A stretch of 64,000 nt of DNA from Roseibium hamelinense (GTDB taxonomy: Bacteria; Pseudomonadota; Alphaproteobacteria; Rhizobiales; Stappiaceae): NCBI RefSeq assembly GCF_007830545.1, contig NZ_VLLF01000002.1:496001-560000 (forward strand), given 5' to 3'. Below are positions 53,444-62,111 of the stretch, piece after piece. A model generated the notes under the pieces. It worked only from the letters and a program-made list of their open reading frames with translations. It did not search any database and was not told the DNA's origin. The position numbers were made by a program, and so were the translations under genes. How positions within the stretch are numbered: the first letter of the stretch is position 1; each line of letters starts with the position of its first letter.

Positions 53444-53532
53444 AAGCATTTGCGTCTGCTGGAATTTTTGCCATGATGCAGCGACGCGCAGTTTATCCGC
53501 GCCCACCGCAGCGTCATGGGAGGAGTTCGCAA

Positions 53533-53964
53533 ATGACAGTTGCCGCAATCCTGAAAGAAAAAGGCCGGGATGTCATCGCCGAACGCGGCGAAACGGAGCT
53601 TGCCGAAGTCTGTAAGGTCCTGGGCAAAAACAAAATCGGTGCGATTTTGATTACCGATCCAGATGGGCATATCGAAGGCATTGTTTCGGAACGCGATATT
53701 GTCCGTGCAGTCGGTGAAGATGGTTCCGCTGCTCTCACCCGGCCCGTATCGAGCGTCATGACAAAGAGCGTCGTGACTTGCTCGGAAGACGACACCGTGA
53801 GTCAGGTCATGGCAAAAATGACCGCGGGACGCTTCCGGCACGTGCCGGTGGTCAAGGACGGCAAAGTGGCCGGCGTTATTTCGATTGGCGACGTGGTCAA
53901 GCACAAGATTGCTCAGGTCGAGCAGGAAGCCGAACAGATGCGCAGTTACATCACGATGGCGTAG
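53533..53964 (+). CDS. CBS domain pair protein
   Basis: The 143-residue protein consists of two CBS motifs (about 8-62 and 72-130), which together bind an adenosine nucleotide. Marks are GAILITDPDGHIEGIVSERDIV and FRHVPVVKDGKVAGVISIGDVV. ATG at 53533 has GGAGG upstream; a longer in-frame extension reaches into the rhomboid gene. Stand-alone CBS pairs are widespread regulators, and the partner is unknown. A terminator follows. Confidence 0.9.
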   Translation: MTVAAILKEKGRDVIAERGETELAEVCKVLGKNKIGAILITDPDGHIEGIVSERDIVRAVGEDGSAALTRPVSSVMTKSVVTCSEDDTVSQVMAKMTAGRFRHVPVVKDGKVAGVISIGDVVKHKIAQVEQEAEQMRSYITMA

Positions 53965-53997
53965 TCTGGCACCATGGCCCGAATACAGGACAACAAC

Positions 53998-54020
53998 CGG
54001 CCGCTTGCGCGGCCGTTTTT
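53998..54020 (+). terminator. Rho-independent terminator after the CBS gene
   Basis: CGGCCGC, a TTGC loop, GCGGCCG and TTTTT form a compact hairpin 33 bases after the CBS stop, just before the 3' end of convergent hisI. Confidence 0.9.
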
Positions 54021-54024
54021 ATGT

Positions 54025-54471
54025 TCAGGTGGAGCGGATCGAGGCTGAGACTTTCTCCTGTTCGGTCCGGACCAGCCGGACGTCGCCACTGACCGACTTG
54101 TCGACTTTGCGGAAGAAGCAGGACCGGTAGCCGACGTGACAGGTGCCACCATTGCCGCCCACGGTCACCTTAAGAACCAAAGCATCCTGATCGCAATCCG
54201 TGCGAACTTCACGCACAGTCTGCACTTGGCCTGACGTCTCGCCTTTTTTCCAATAGGCCTGACGCGACCTGCTCCAATACCAAGCCTCACCGGTCGAAAG
54301 GGTACGCTTGAGAGCCTCTCCATTCATGTAGCCGACCATGAGCACTTCATTTGTCTCAAAGTCGGTCACGACCGCGACGATCAGGCCGTCGCTGTCATAT
54401 TTTGGCATGAGATAAGAGCCTGTCTCGACAGCGGCCTTGTCGCCGCGTTCCGCGAAACAAATGTCACACAC
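54025..54471 (-). CDS. hisI: Phosphoribosyl-AMP cyclohydrolase
   Basis: HisI opens the adenine ring of phosphoribosyl-AMP in histidine synthesis. The 148-residue protein has the metal-binding Asp cluster in [14 protein letters not shown] and the Cys pair in [12 protein letters not shown], as well as [17 protein letters not shown]. It is a stand-alone HisI, without the HisE fusion. It follows folE on the same strand by 29 bases, a gene order seen in related bacteria. Confidence 0.94.
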   Translation of the reverse strand: MCDICFAERGDKAAVETGSYLMPKYDSDGLIVAVVTDFETNEVLMVGYMNGEALKRTLSTGEAWYWSRSRQAYWKKGETSGQVQTVREVRTDCDQDALVLKVTVGGNGGTCHVGYRSCFFRKVDKSVSGDVRLVRTEQEKVSASIRST

Positions 54472-54500
54472 GGAAAATGATCCTCGCCGTTTGGCGGGAT

Positions 54501-55172
54501 CTATCGCATCCCGCCGCGCACCATGGTCATGAACTTGGCCTGTTCGGCCGGGTCGTCATGGAAAACGCCAGTGAACTGGGTGGTGATCGTGGAGACCCCC
54601 GGTTTTTGCACGCCGCGCATCGTCATGCACTGGTGTTCGGCTTCGAGCATCACCGCCATGCCGCGCGGAGCGAGCGTGTCGTCAATGGCTGAAGTGATCT
54701 GAGCCGTCAAGTTTTCCTGCGTCTGGAGCCGTTTTGCGTAGATGTCTACGACACGGGCCAGTTTGGAAAGTCCGACGACGCCTTCCGCCGGGTAGTAGGC
54801 GATGTGCGCCTGCCCAATGAAGGGAAGCATATGGTGTTCGCAGTGCGAGTGAAATGGAATGCCACGAACCATCACGATGTCCTGGTAGCCGCCCACATCT
54901 TCAAATGTGCGCTCCAGATGTTCGATTGGATCCTCAAAATAGCCGCCATAGAGTTGCGTGAAGGCTTTCACCACACGCTTGGGCGTCTCCAAAAGACCCT
55001 CGCGATCGGGATCATCGCCGGTCCACGCCAGCAGAGTTTTCACTGCCGCTTCAGCTTCTTCTTTGCTGGGCCTTTGAAGTTGGTCGGGAGTTTTCCGGTC
55101 GACCTTTTTTTGTACCGGCTTGAGGACAGCGTCCATTTGGATCCTCGCTAACTTGCTTTGGTCACTCGTCAT
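54501..55172 (-). CDS. folE: GTP cyclohydrolase I
   Basis: FolE converts GTP to 7,8-dihydroneopterin triphosphate, the first step of folate synthesis. The 223-residue protein has the Zn site residues in [13 protein letters not shown] and in [16 protein letters not shown], plus [18 protein letters not shown] longer N-terminal region of about 35 residues is typical of the alphaproteobacterial form. It is divergent from the IscU-like gene and probably in one transcript with hisI. Confidence 0.95.
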   Translation of the reverse strand: MTSDQSKLARIQMDAVLKPVQKKVDRKTPDQLQRPSKEEAEAAVKTLLAWTGDDPDREGLLETPKRVVKAFTQLYGGYFEDPIEHLERTFEDVGGYQDIVMVRGIPFHSHCEHHMLPFIGQAHIAYYPAEGVVGLSKLARVVDIYAKRLQTQENLTAQITSAIDDTLAPRGMAVMLEAEHQCMTMRGVQKPGVSTITTQFTGVFHDDPAEQAKFMTMVRGGMR

Positions 55173-55423
55173 ACGGCATTCTCATTTTAGCGGATCATGT
55201 GGTTCGCTGTACTAAAGCGTTGACACCAAACATAGTCCACCCAAATTCGAACGCACAGTTTCTGAATGCACCGCGAGGATTTCAAACGCGACAAAACCGC
55301 GCCTGCCAGCCGTCCGCGACCACTCTACCCCTTGCGGAATATCCGCGAGGACTGATGTATATAGGCAGAAGGTGTACCGCCGCAATGCGGCTGTTGCACA
55401 AGAAGTTTCACGAAGAGGCGAGA

Positions 55424-55888
55424 ATGCTCGACGACATCTACAATTCCAAAATCCTGGAGTTTGCCGGGAACATTCCCCGCATCGGACGTTTGGACAATCC
55501 CCAGGCCTCGGCGACCGCCCACTCGCGGCTGTGCGGCTCAACGGTCACTGTCGAACTTGTGACGGAGGACGGTGTTGTTACAGACTTTGCGCAAGACGTA
55601 AAAGCCTGCGCACTCGGTCAGGCTTCATCCTCGATTTTGGCGCGACATATTGTTGGGACGCCGGTTGGGGATCTGCGTGATCTTCAGACAACCATGCGTG
55701 CCATGCTGAAAGAAGGCGGCAACCCTCCCGAAGGCCGTTTTGCAGACCTGAAGTTCCTGGAGCCGGTTCGTGAATACAAAGCGCGCCACGCCTCGACGCT
55801 GCTGGCCTTCGACGCGGTCGTTGATGCACTTGATCAGATTGACGCTGCTTCAGGTGCAAGCGGCAAAGCAGCCGGCGAAGTCGCCTGA
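55424..55888 (+). CDS. Iron-sulfur cluster assembly scaffold protein (IscU-like, third Cys replaced)
   Basis: The 154-residue protein belongs to the IscU fold. Cys37 and Cys62 lie in the positions of the first two IscU cluster ligands (RLCGST and KACALGQ). The position of the third IscU Cys holds Ala123 in ARHASTLL, so the classical three-Cys scaffold is not complete. The ATG at 55424 gives MLDDIYNSKIL, the family start; in-frame sequence further upstream is not family-like. It is divergent from folE and followed 15 bases later by yidD. Confidence 0.85.
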   Translation: MLDDIYNSKILEFAGNIPRIGRLDNPQASATAHSRLCGSTVTVELVTEDGVVTDFAQDVKACALGQASSSILARHIVGTPVGDLRDLQTTMRAMLKEGGNPPEGRFADLKFLEPVREYKARHASTLLAFDAVVDALDQIDAASGASGKAAGEVA

Positions 55889-55903
55889 CCGGGTGTTGAC
55901 ACC

Positions 55904-56278
55904 ATGTGCTCCGATCCCTGTCATCACGCGCAAAAGCCGGAATACAGTCTTGGCAGCAAACGGGCATATGTCAGTTTCCCTGCACGCATTGGTCTTGGCC
56001 TGATTTGGATCTACAGACACTCGCTGTCTTTGTTTATGGGCAGGGGATGCCGATACGCGCCAACTTGTTCCGATTACACTGCCGAAGCCTTTAAGGCGTA
56101 TGGACTATGGGCCGGGGGATGGATCGGTTTGTCGCGGATCCTGAGATGCAATCCATGGGGGGCATCCGGGTTTGACCCGATCCCCGCCGAGTTGCCGGCC
56201 CATGCCAGATGGTATCTTCCTTGGCGTTACGGGCGTTGGAGCGGGGCGCACATCCCCCAGGATGTCCGCCTCGATTGA
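55904..56278 (+). CDS. yidD: Membrane protein insertion efficiency factor YidD
   Basis: YidD helps the YidC insertase place membrane proteins. The 124-residue protein has the family core [19 protein letters not shown] and [16 protein letters not shown]. The N-terminal 40 residues, with [11 protein letters not shown], are longer than in many YidDs. It follows the IscU-like gene and precedes thrS by about 140 bases, an order typical for Hyphomicrobiales. Confidence 0.92.
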   Translation: MCSDPCHHAQKPEYSLGSKRAYVSFPARIGLGLIWIYRHSLSLFMGRGCRYAPTCSDYTAEAFKAYGLWAGGWIGLSRILRCNPWGASGFDPIPAELPAHARWYLPWRYGRWSGAHIPQDVRLD

Positions 56279-56418
56279 GCTTGTACCGGGCTCGTGACAG
56301 CGCGCGTGTTTTGCCCGCCAGCGGTTGCCCGGCAGATTTAAATCCCTTAAGGTATGCGGTGTTTCAAACCACCAAAACGCTTACCTGCCTTGTCTGCAGG
56401 AGTGAGCTGGAGATAATG

Positions 56419-58368
56419 ATGATACATCTGACTTTCCCCGACAATTCCGTGCGCGAATACGAACCTGGCATCACCGGGTCCGATGTTGCTGCAAGCATAT
56501 CCAAATCGCTGGCAAAAAAAGCGGTCGCCATGGCGGTTGATGGCGAACTTCGTGATCTCTCCGATCCGGTTGGCGCCAATGCCAAAATCGAGATTTTGAC
56601 CCGTGAAGATCCGCGCGCTCTGGAGCTGATCCGCCACGATGCGGCGCATGTGATGGCTGAAGCCGTTCAAGAACTGTGGCCGGGCACGCAGGTCACCATC
56701 GGACCGGTCATCGAAAACGGGTTCTACTACGACTTCAAAAAGAACGAGCCGTTTACCCCGGAAGATCTGCCGGTCATCGAAAAAAAGATGCGGGAGATCA
56801 TTCAGCGCGGAGCGCCGTTCACCAAGGAAGTGTGGTCCCGCGATCAAGCAAGACAGTATTTTGCCGACCAGGGCGAGGTCTACAAGGTCGAACTCGTCGA
56901 TGCGATTCCTGAAGACCAGGAACTGAAAATCTACAAGCAGGGGGAATGGCTGGACCTTTGCCGTGGCCCCCACATGGTTTCCACGAAGCAGATTGGCGAC
57001 GCATTCAAGCTTATGAAAGTTGCCGGTGCGTATTGGCGCGGCGACAGCAATAATGAGATGCTGACCCGGATTTACGGCACCGTCTGGGCGAGCGAAAAAG
57101 AGCTGAAAGGCTACCTCCACATGCTGGAGGAAGCCGAAAAGCGCGACCACCGCAAGCTAGGCCGCGAGATGGACCTGTTCCACTTCCAGGAAGAGGGGCC
57201 GGGCGTGGTGTTCTGGCACGCCAAGGGCTGGACGCTGTTTCAGAAGCTTGTGTCCTATATGCGCCGCCGTCTTGAAGGTGATTATGACGAAGTGAATGCG
57301 CCGCAAGTGCTGCACACGTCGTTGTGGGAGACCTCCGGTCACTGGACCTGGTACAAGGAGAACATGTTCTCCGTGCAATGCGCGGACAAGGAGGCCGAAG
57401 ACGATCGGGTATTCGCGTTGAAGCCGATGAACTGCCCGGGCCACGTCCAGATCTTCAAACATGGTCTCAAAAGCTACCGCGACCTGCCGCTGCGCATGGC
57501 GGAATTCGGCGTGGTCCATCGCTACGAGCCTTCTGGCGCCATGCACGGGCTGATGCGCGTACGCGGCTTCACACAGGATGATGCTCACGTTTTCTGCACC
57601 GAAGACCAAATGGCGGCGGAATGCTTGAAGATCAATGATCTGATTCTGTCGGTCTACAAGGACTTCGGCTTTGAGGAGATCGTTGTGAAGCTGTCCACCC
57701 GTCCGGAAAAGCGTGTCGGGTCGGATGAGCTTTGGGATCATGCCGAAGCTGTCATGGAAAAGGTGCTCAAACAGATTGAGGACGAGGCCGGCGGGCGGGT
57801 AAAGACCGATATTCTACCCGGTGAAGGGGCGTTTTACGGTCCGAAGTTTGAATACACCTTGCGGGACGCCATTGGCCGGGAGTGGCAATGCGGCACCACT
57901 CAGGTGGACTTCAATCTGCCCGAACGCTTCGGTGCATTCTATGTCGACAAAGACGGCGAAAAGAAAACTCCAGTCATGATTCACAGGGCAATCTGCGGGT
58001 CGCTGGAGCGTTTCCTCGGCATCTTGATCGAAAACTTCTCGGGCCATTTTCCGCTCTGGCTTGCGCCTCAGCAAGTCGTTGTTGCGACCATCACCACCGA
58101 GGCGGATGAGTACGGGCAGGAGGTTGCCAACCTTCTCAAAGCCGCCGGCTTGAGTGTTGCAACGGACTTCCGGAACGAGAAGATCAACTACAAGGTTCGT
58201 GAACACTCGCTTGCGAAAGTGCCTGTGATTGTCGTCTGCGGCATGCGGGAGGCAGAAGAGCGGTCGGTAAACATCCGCCGGCTTGGATCCAAGGACCAGA
58301 CGCCGATGAGCCTCGATGAGGCGATCAACGCTTTGAAGACGGAAGCAATCCCGCCGGATCTTCGCTAA
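56419..58368 (+). CDS. thrS: Threonyl-tRNA synthetase
   Basis: ThrRS charges tRNA-Thr. The 649-residue protein has an N-terminal TGS domain (1-60), the editing domain with [11 protein letters not shown], a class II catalytic domain with [17 protein letters not shown] and [11 protein letters not shown], and the C-terminal anticodon domain (about 540-649). I prefer the second of two adjacent ATGs because GGAG is then six bases away; 56416 is the alternative. The frame stays open upstream through yidD, which is an artefact. Confidence 0.95.
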   Translation: MIHLTFPDNSVREYEPGITGSDVAASISKSLAKKAVAMAVDGELRDLSDPVGANAKIEILTREDPRALELIRHDAAHVMAEAVQELWPGTQVTIGPVIENGFYYDFKKNEPFTPEDLPVIEKKMREIIQRGAPFTKEVWSRDQARQYFADQGEVYKVELVDAIPEDQELKIYKQGEWLDLCRGPHMVSTKQIGDAFKLMKVAGAYWRGDSNNEMLTRIYGTVWASEKELKGYLHMLEEAEKRDHRKLGREMDLFHFQEEGPGVVFWHAKGWTLFQKLVSYMRRRLEGDYDEVNAPQVLHTSLWETSGHWTWYKENMFSVQCADKEAEDDRVFALKPMNCPGHVQIFKHGLKSYRDLPLRMAEFGVVHRYEPSGAMHGLMRVRGFTQDDAHVFCTEDQMAAECLKINDLILSVYKDFGFEEIVVKLSTRPEKRVGSDELWDHAEAVMEKVLKQIEDEAGGRVKTDILPGEGAFYGPKFEYTLRDAIGREWQCGTTQVDFNLPERFGAFYVDKDGEKKTPVMIHRAICGSLERFLGILIENFSGHFPLWLAPQQVVVATITTEADEYGQEVANLLKAAGLSVATDFRNEKINYKVREHSLAKVPVIVVCGMREAEERSVNIRRLGSKDQTPMSLDEAINALKTEAIPPDLR

Positions 58369-58407
58369 AAGAGTTCTGGCGCGAAGCGCGAAAACCTGTC
58401 TAAAACA

Positions 58408-58450
58408 CCCAAGGGAAATTTGCCGCAATTGCGCTTCAGTTTCCCTTGGG
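58408..58450. repeat. 11-bp inverted repeat after thrS
   Basis: CCCAAGGGAAA and TTTCCCTTGGG form a perfect 11-bp stem around a 21-base loop that itself contains GCAATTGC. No T-run follows, so it may be a factor-dependent terminator or an RNA stability element rather than a classical terminator. Confidence 0.5.
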
Positions 58451-58538
58451 GCAATGTCCTGTCACGAAAGTGAAATAGGGCGGCTGTTAAAGGGTGTAAC
58501 CTTTTAGCTGCCAAACCAGAAAAATAGACGGTTCGCCT

Positions 58539-59387
58539 GTGGACTATACCGAATTCAGTTATGCGAATCCCGATCATCCTCCGCTCAAGCGGTGGCTCAT
58601 CCGGTCGATTGAATCCCTGTCGGGACGGCGGAAACTCCTGAGCACCTATGAGCTCTGGAAAACGTCGATGGTCGGGACCTCCGACCACATCTGGAGCGAT
58701 CTCCTCAGCCTGATCAATCTGAACGTGTCGGTGTCCGACGGCGAGTGGCCGCCGAAAAACCTTCCGGATGGCCCTTTGGTGATGATCGCAAACCATCCTT
58801 ACGGAATCGGTGACGGGCTGGCGATTCTCTCGCTCGCAGAACAGCTTGGCCGGCCGTTTCGGATCATGATCAACAATGAGCTGCTTAAAGTTCCCGAGGT
58901 TCGCCCGTTTTCGCTTCCGGTTGATTTTGAAGAAACCAAGGAAGCTTTGAAAACAAATATGGAAACACGCCGGGAAGCGCTACGGCTGTTGAGCGAAGGC
59001 GTGACTATTATCGTGTTTCCGGGGGGCGGGGTCGCAACCGCAGCAAAACCATTCGGCCGAGCCGAAGAACTCCCGTGGAAGACATTCACGGCCAAGATGA
59101 TCCGCTCATCCAAAGCAACTGTACTGCCGCTGTATTTTGACGGGCAGAACTCCTGGATTTTCCATCTGGTGAGCCGGTTTTCACTCACACTTCGGTTGTC
59201 GCTTTATGTTCGAGAATTCCGCAGGATCCTCGGATCGGTGATCACAGCGCGGGTTGGAACGCCGATCACCTTCGAAACGCTTGCAGGATTTAAGGACCAG
59301 AAAGAAATCATGGATTTTCTGCAGACCAAGGTGATGCAGATGCGCCCCACCGAGCGCCAGCGCCGGGGGCTGAAGTTCAGGCTCTGA
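58539..59387 (+). CDS. PlsC-like glycerolipid acyltransferase
   Basis: The 282-residue protein has the acyltransferase motifs MIANHPYGIGDGL (His with an Asp six residues on), FRIMINNELL and FPGGGVATA. It matches the lysophospholipid or lyso-ornithine acyltransferase group; which lipid it acylates cannot be read from the sequence. Start is GTG, with no strong ribosome-binding site, so it is tentative. No clear membrane segment precedes the domain. Confidence 0.85.
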   Translation: MDYTEFSYANPDHPPLKRWLIRSIESLSGRRKLLSTYELWKTSMVGTSDHIWSDLLSLINLNVSVSDGEWPPKNLPDGPLVMIANHPYGIGDGLAILSLAEQLGRPFRIMINNELLKVPEVRPFSLPVDFEETKEALKTNMETRREALRLLSEGVTIIVFPGGGVATAAKPFGRAEELPWKTFTAKMIRSSKATVLPLYFDGQNSWIFHLVSRFSLTLRLSLYVREFRRILGSVITARVGTPITFETLAGFKDQKEIMDFLQTKVMQMRPTERQRRGLKFRL

Positions 59388-59426
59388 AGATCGAAAAAAT
59401 CATCAAAATAAGCAAGCCGCGGTCAG

Positions 59427-60485
59427 TCACTTGCGCGCTCCAGCCCGCTGGCTGTCTTTTTTAACGCGCGCCAACACTTCGACCTCGCGATTCAATCCTG
59501 CTTCCACGACAAATGTCCGTTGGAACAGTCGGCCATTGTTCCGGGCAACGACTTCATATTCACCGGCAGCCAGAACAAAATCGGGAAACGCTCCATTGGC
59601 TTCCACAACCACATCACCGCCAGGACTGAGCACAGACCAAGAGGTGTTTGCAATCGCCTCGCCACCCTCTTCGTTGACAAGCTTCAAGGTGATGTCCGCG
59701 GCGTTGTGATAGATGGTCGCCTCAGTCAACCGTCCTGGTATGACTTGCACATCTGCGCGAACGATTGCGTTCGCAGAGCCGTAATTGCTGACAATGTGAT
59801 AGGTGTCGGGGGCAAGTCTGATGATCTTGTCCGGCTGCACATTTTCGGCGATCAAATTGCGCTCACCGCGTTCATTGAATTCTGTTCCGTAGATGTCGAA
59901 CCGCAGCTCCGGGCTGACCAACGGCGTGTCGTCGGCAAGCGCGGCATCGAGTTTGATACCTCCAGCATTCAAGATCACCATCTTAGATTGGACATCACGC
60001 CCGATGACGATCCGGTTTGTCGCGGTTGCATGACCGTAGGCGGTGTGGATCAAGTAGGAGCCGGGATCGAGCCGGAATTCCGCATCGCCGCCGCGGGCGG
60101 TTGCGACAAGCTCCAAACGGCCGTCCGTATTCATTGTTTCGCTATAAATGCGCCAGATCAGCCCGCTTTCGATAGGTTGAGTATCGCGTGTGAGCTTTGC
60201 CATCAGATAGAGAGCGCCCTGGTCCTGGTAGCCAGAAAAACCGGTGTTGCCGCCGGTTGCCGGGGCATAGGGAACAAGGGTGTCTGAAAACAGCGGTTCC
60301 GGTTCGCGGTCCAAGAGATTTTGAATCGGTGTTTCCGGTTCGGGAATCGGGGCGTTGGGATCAGGCTTTGCCTTCGGCGGAAGCGGTACGTCTTGCCCCA
60401 TCGCGGCTCCGGACAAGCTTACCGCGAGCGCAAACCAGAGCGCTCCAACGATACGTGCCCACCAAAGTGCCGGTTGTGTTTTCAA
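59427..60485 (-). CDS. Exported protein with three beta-sandwich-like repeats (unknown)
   Basis: I do not recognise this 352-residue protein. It starts at TTG (60485) with CAGGGA upstream, followed by a signal peptide that ends near GAAMGQ (residue 30) and a Pro-rich linker. Three copies of a unit of about 85-100 residues follow, each ending with a similar segment (PGSYLIHTAYGHATATNRIV, PDTYHIVSNYGSANAIVRAD, AGEYEVVARNNGRLFQRTF), resembling carboxypeptidase-regulatory-like sandwich domains. An open frame further upstream (to 60677) is not signal-like. It is divergent from the nitroreductase gene. Confidence 0.65.
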   Translation of the reverse strand: MKTQPALWWARIVGALWFALAVSLSGAAMGQDVPLPPKAKPDPNAPIPEPETPIQNLLDREPEPLFSDTLVPYAPATGGNTGFSGYQDQGALYLMAKLTRDTQPIESGLIWRIYSETMNTDGRLELVATARGGDAEFRLDPGSYLIHTAYGHATATNRIVIGRDVQSKMVILNAGGIKLDAALADDTPLVSPELRFDIYGTEFNERGERNLIAENVQPDKIIRLAPDTYHIVSNYGSANAIVRADVQVIPGRLTEATIYHNAADITLKLVNEEGGEAIANTSWSVLSPGGDVVVEANGAFPDFVLAAGEYEVVARNNGRLFQRTFVVEAGLNREVEVLARVKKDSQRAGARK

Positions 60486-60675
60486 GTTTATTCCCTGCTT
60501 TTTAATCAAATTGCTATCGCATAAATACTGTGTCTGCCATGGGCTTGGCAACTGCTTCGCGGCGCGCGTTTTTGGCTGGCAATCCGGCATCAATAAGACG
60601 ACGCCCGCCTGCATTGACATTATTCTCCGATCGGCTACGTCCAGAGCGTTACATTTGCAATTTAAGGCCGCTCCC

Positions 60676-61275
60676 ATGTCAGACTATGCAACGGCGCATC
60701 CCGAAGTGCTCGCGTTTTTGTCCAAACGCAGATCGCATCCGTCAAAGACGATGACCGGGCCCGGGCCGGATGACGAAACCCTCCAAAAGTTACTGTCGAT
60801 CGCAAGCCGGGTTCCGGATCATGGCAAACTGGCTCCGTGGCGGTTTGTAATATACCCACCGGAAAAAACGCCGGCTATCGGCCAAAAGCTGCTGGAAATT
60901 GCCGAGCGGCGGGAAGGCCCTTTGGACGAGGCAAGGCGTGACCAGGAGTTGACGCGCTTTACCCGGGCACCCGTCGTTATAGGCGTCATCAGCAGCGCGG
61001 CGATCCATCCGAAGATCCCCGTTTGGGAGCAGGAGCTTTCGGCTGGGGCGGTCTGTATGAACATGGTCTCCGCGGCCGCTGCCTCGGGATTTGCCAGTCA
61101 ATGGCTGAGCGAATGGTTTGCCTTCGATGAGGAAGCTGCCCAATACCTCGGCTGTGCTGAAGGAGAGCGGTTCGCCGGATTCATTCATATTGGAACGCCC
61201 ACACTGCCGCCGACTGAGCGGGCGCGACCCGAACTCTCCGAAATTGTTTCATATTGGACAGAAAGACAGGCCTGA
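60676..61275 (+). CDS. Nitroreductase family protein
   Basis: The 199-residue FMN enzyme has the family marks SKRRSHPSKTM, SRVPDHGKLAPWRFV and SAGAVCMNMVSAAAASGFASQWL. Members reduce nitro groups, quinones or related substrates with NAD(P)H. ATG at 60676 gives MSDYATAHPEV; the open frame upstream (to 60355) is not family-like. It is one base from the next gene and likely co-transcribed. Confidence 0.9.
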   Translation: MSDYATAHPEVLAFLSKRRSHPSKTMTGPGPDDETLQKLLSIASRVPDHGKLAPWRFVIYPPEKTPAIGQKLLEIAERREGPLDEARRDQELTRFTRAPVVIGVISSAAIHPKIPVWEQELSAGAVCMNMVSAAAASGFASQWLSEWFAFDEEAAQYLGCAEGERFAGFIHIGTPTLPPTERARPELSEIVSYWTERQA

Positions 61276-61276
61276 C

Positions 61277-61879
61277 ATGTATTACGAGACAGACAAGAAC
61301 GACCACGGCCTTCCCTTTAATCCGTTCAAGGCGATTGTCTCGCCGCGCCCGATCGGCTGGATATCAACGCTCAGCAAGGATGGCATCGCCAATCTTGCTC
61401 CATACAGCTTCTTCAATGCAGTCGGAGACACACCGCCAATGGTGATGTTCTCGTCGACCGGTTACAAGGATTCGGTTGCGAACATCGATGAGACCGGTGA
61501 ATTCGTCTGCAACATGGCGGGCTGGGATCTGAAGGACCAGATGAACACCTCGTCTGCTTCCGTGCCTCGGGATACATCCGAGTTTGAATTGGCAGGGCTG
61601 ACAATGGCACCCGGCCGCCTGGTCAAGGCACCGCGTGTCGCGCATGCGCTTACCGCTCTGGAATGCAAGCATCTCAACACGGTCCGAATGACATCGCTGG
61701 AGGGCGAGGAAACCGAGAGCTACGTGGTTTTCGGTCAAGTGGTGGCGGTTCACATAGACGACAACATCGTTTCCAACGGACGGGTTGATGTGACCAAGAT
61801 TAAGCCGCTCGCCCGTTTGGGCTATAAAGATTATGCCGTGATCGAATCCGTGTTTGAAATGGGACGTCCCGCGACCTGA
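61277..61879 (+). CDS. Flavin reductase family protein (2)
   Basis: The 200-residue protein has the flavin-binding split-barrel marks IVSPRPIGWISTLSKDGIANLAPYSFFNAV and EFVCNMAGWDLKDQMN. It is of the DIM6/NTAB type, in contrast to the shorter protein at 3565-4089. It lies one base after the nitroreductase stop, so both are in one transcript and may work on a common flavin supply; that link is inferred. Confidence 0.9.
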   Translation: MYYETDKNDHGLPFNPFKAIVSPRPIGWISTLSKDGIANLAPYSFFNAVGDTPPMVMFSSTGYKDSVANIDETGEFVCNMAGWDLKDQMNTSSASVPRDTSEFELAGLTMAPGRLVKAPRVAHALTALECKHLNTVRMTSLEGEETESYVVFGQVVAVHIDDNIVSNGRVDVTKIKPLARLGYKDYAVIESVFEMGRPAT

Positions 61880-62039
61880 TGTCCGGGTTCTTCAGAGGGT
61901 TTCCTTGATTTGTCTTGTGAAAAAGCGACTTTTTTTCATTGTGCCCCTGAAGTTATCCACGGCTGACATCGGTAATATTGACGGTGATGTCTGTGTATTT
62001 CGGGAATATCCATTCACGGGGCTAGATGAACTTGGCTCG

Positions 62040-62054
62040 TTAACCTTTCGTTAA
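62040..62054 (+). promoter_or_regulatory. CtrA-type box 1 (TTAA-N7-TTAA)
   Basis: TTAACCTTTCGTTAA matches the CtrA full site exactly. It is 31 bases (about three helical turns) before a second box and 72 bases from its first base to the transglycosylase ATG. Confidence 0.65.
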
Positions 62055-62070
62055 CCTTTGTAATGCGACG

Positions 62071-62085
62071 TTAACCATCAGTTAA
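62071..62085 (+). promoter_or_regulatory. CtrA-type box 2 (TTAA-N7-TTAA)
   Basis: TTAACCATCAGTTAA matches the CtrA full site exactly. It ends 26 bases before the ATG at 62112. Confidence 0.65.
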
Positions 62086-62111
62086 CGGTAAAAATCGAGG
62101 AGTAACGGATC

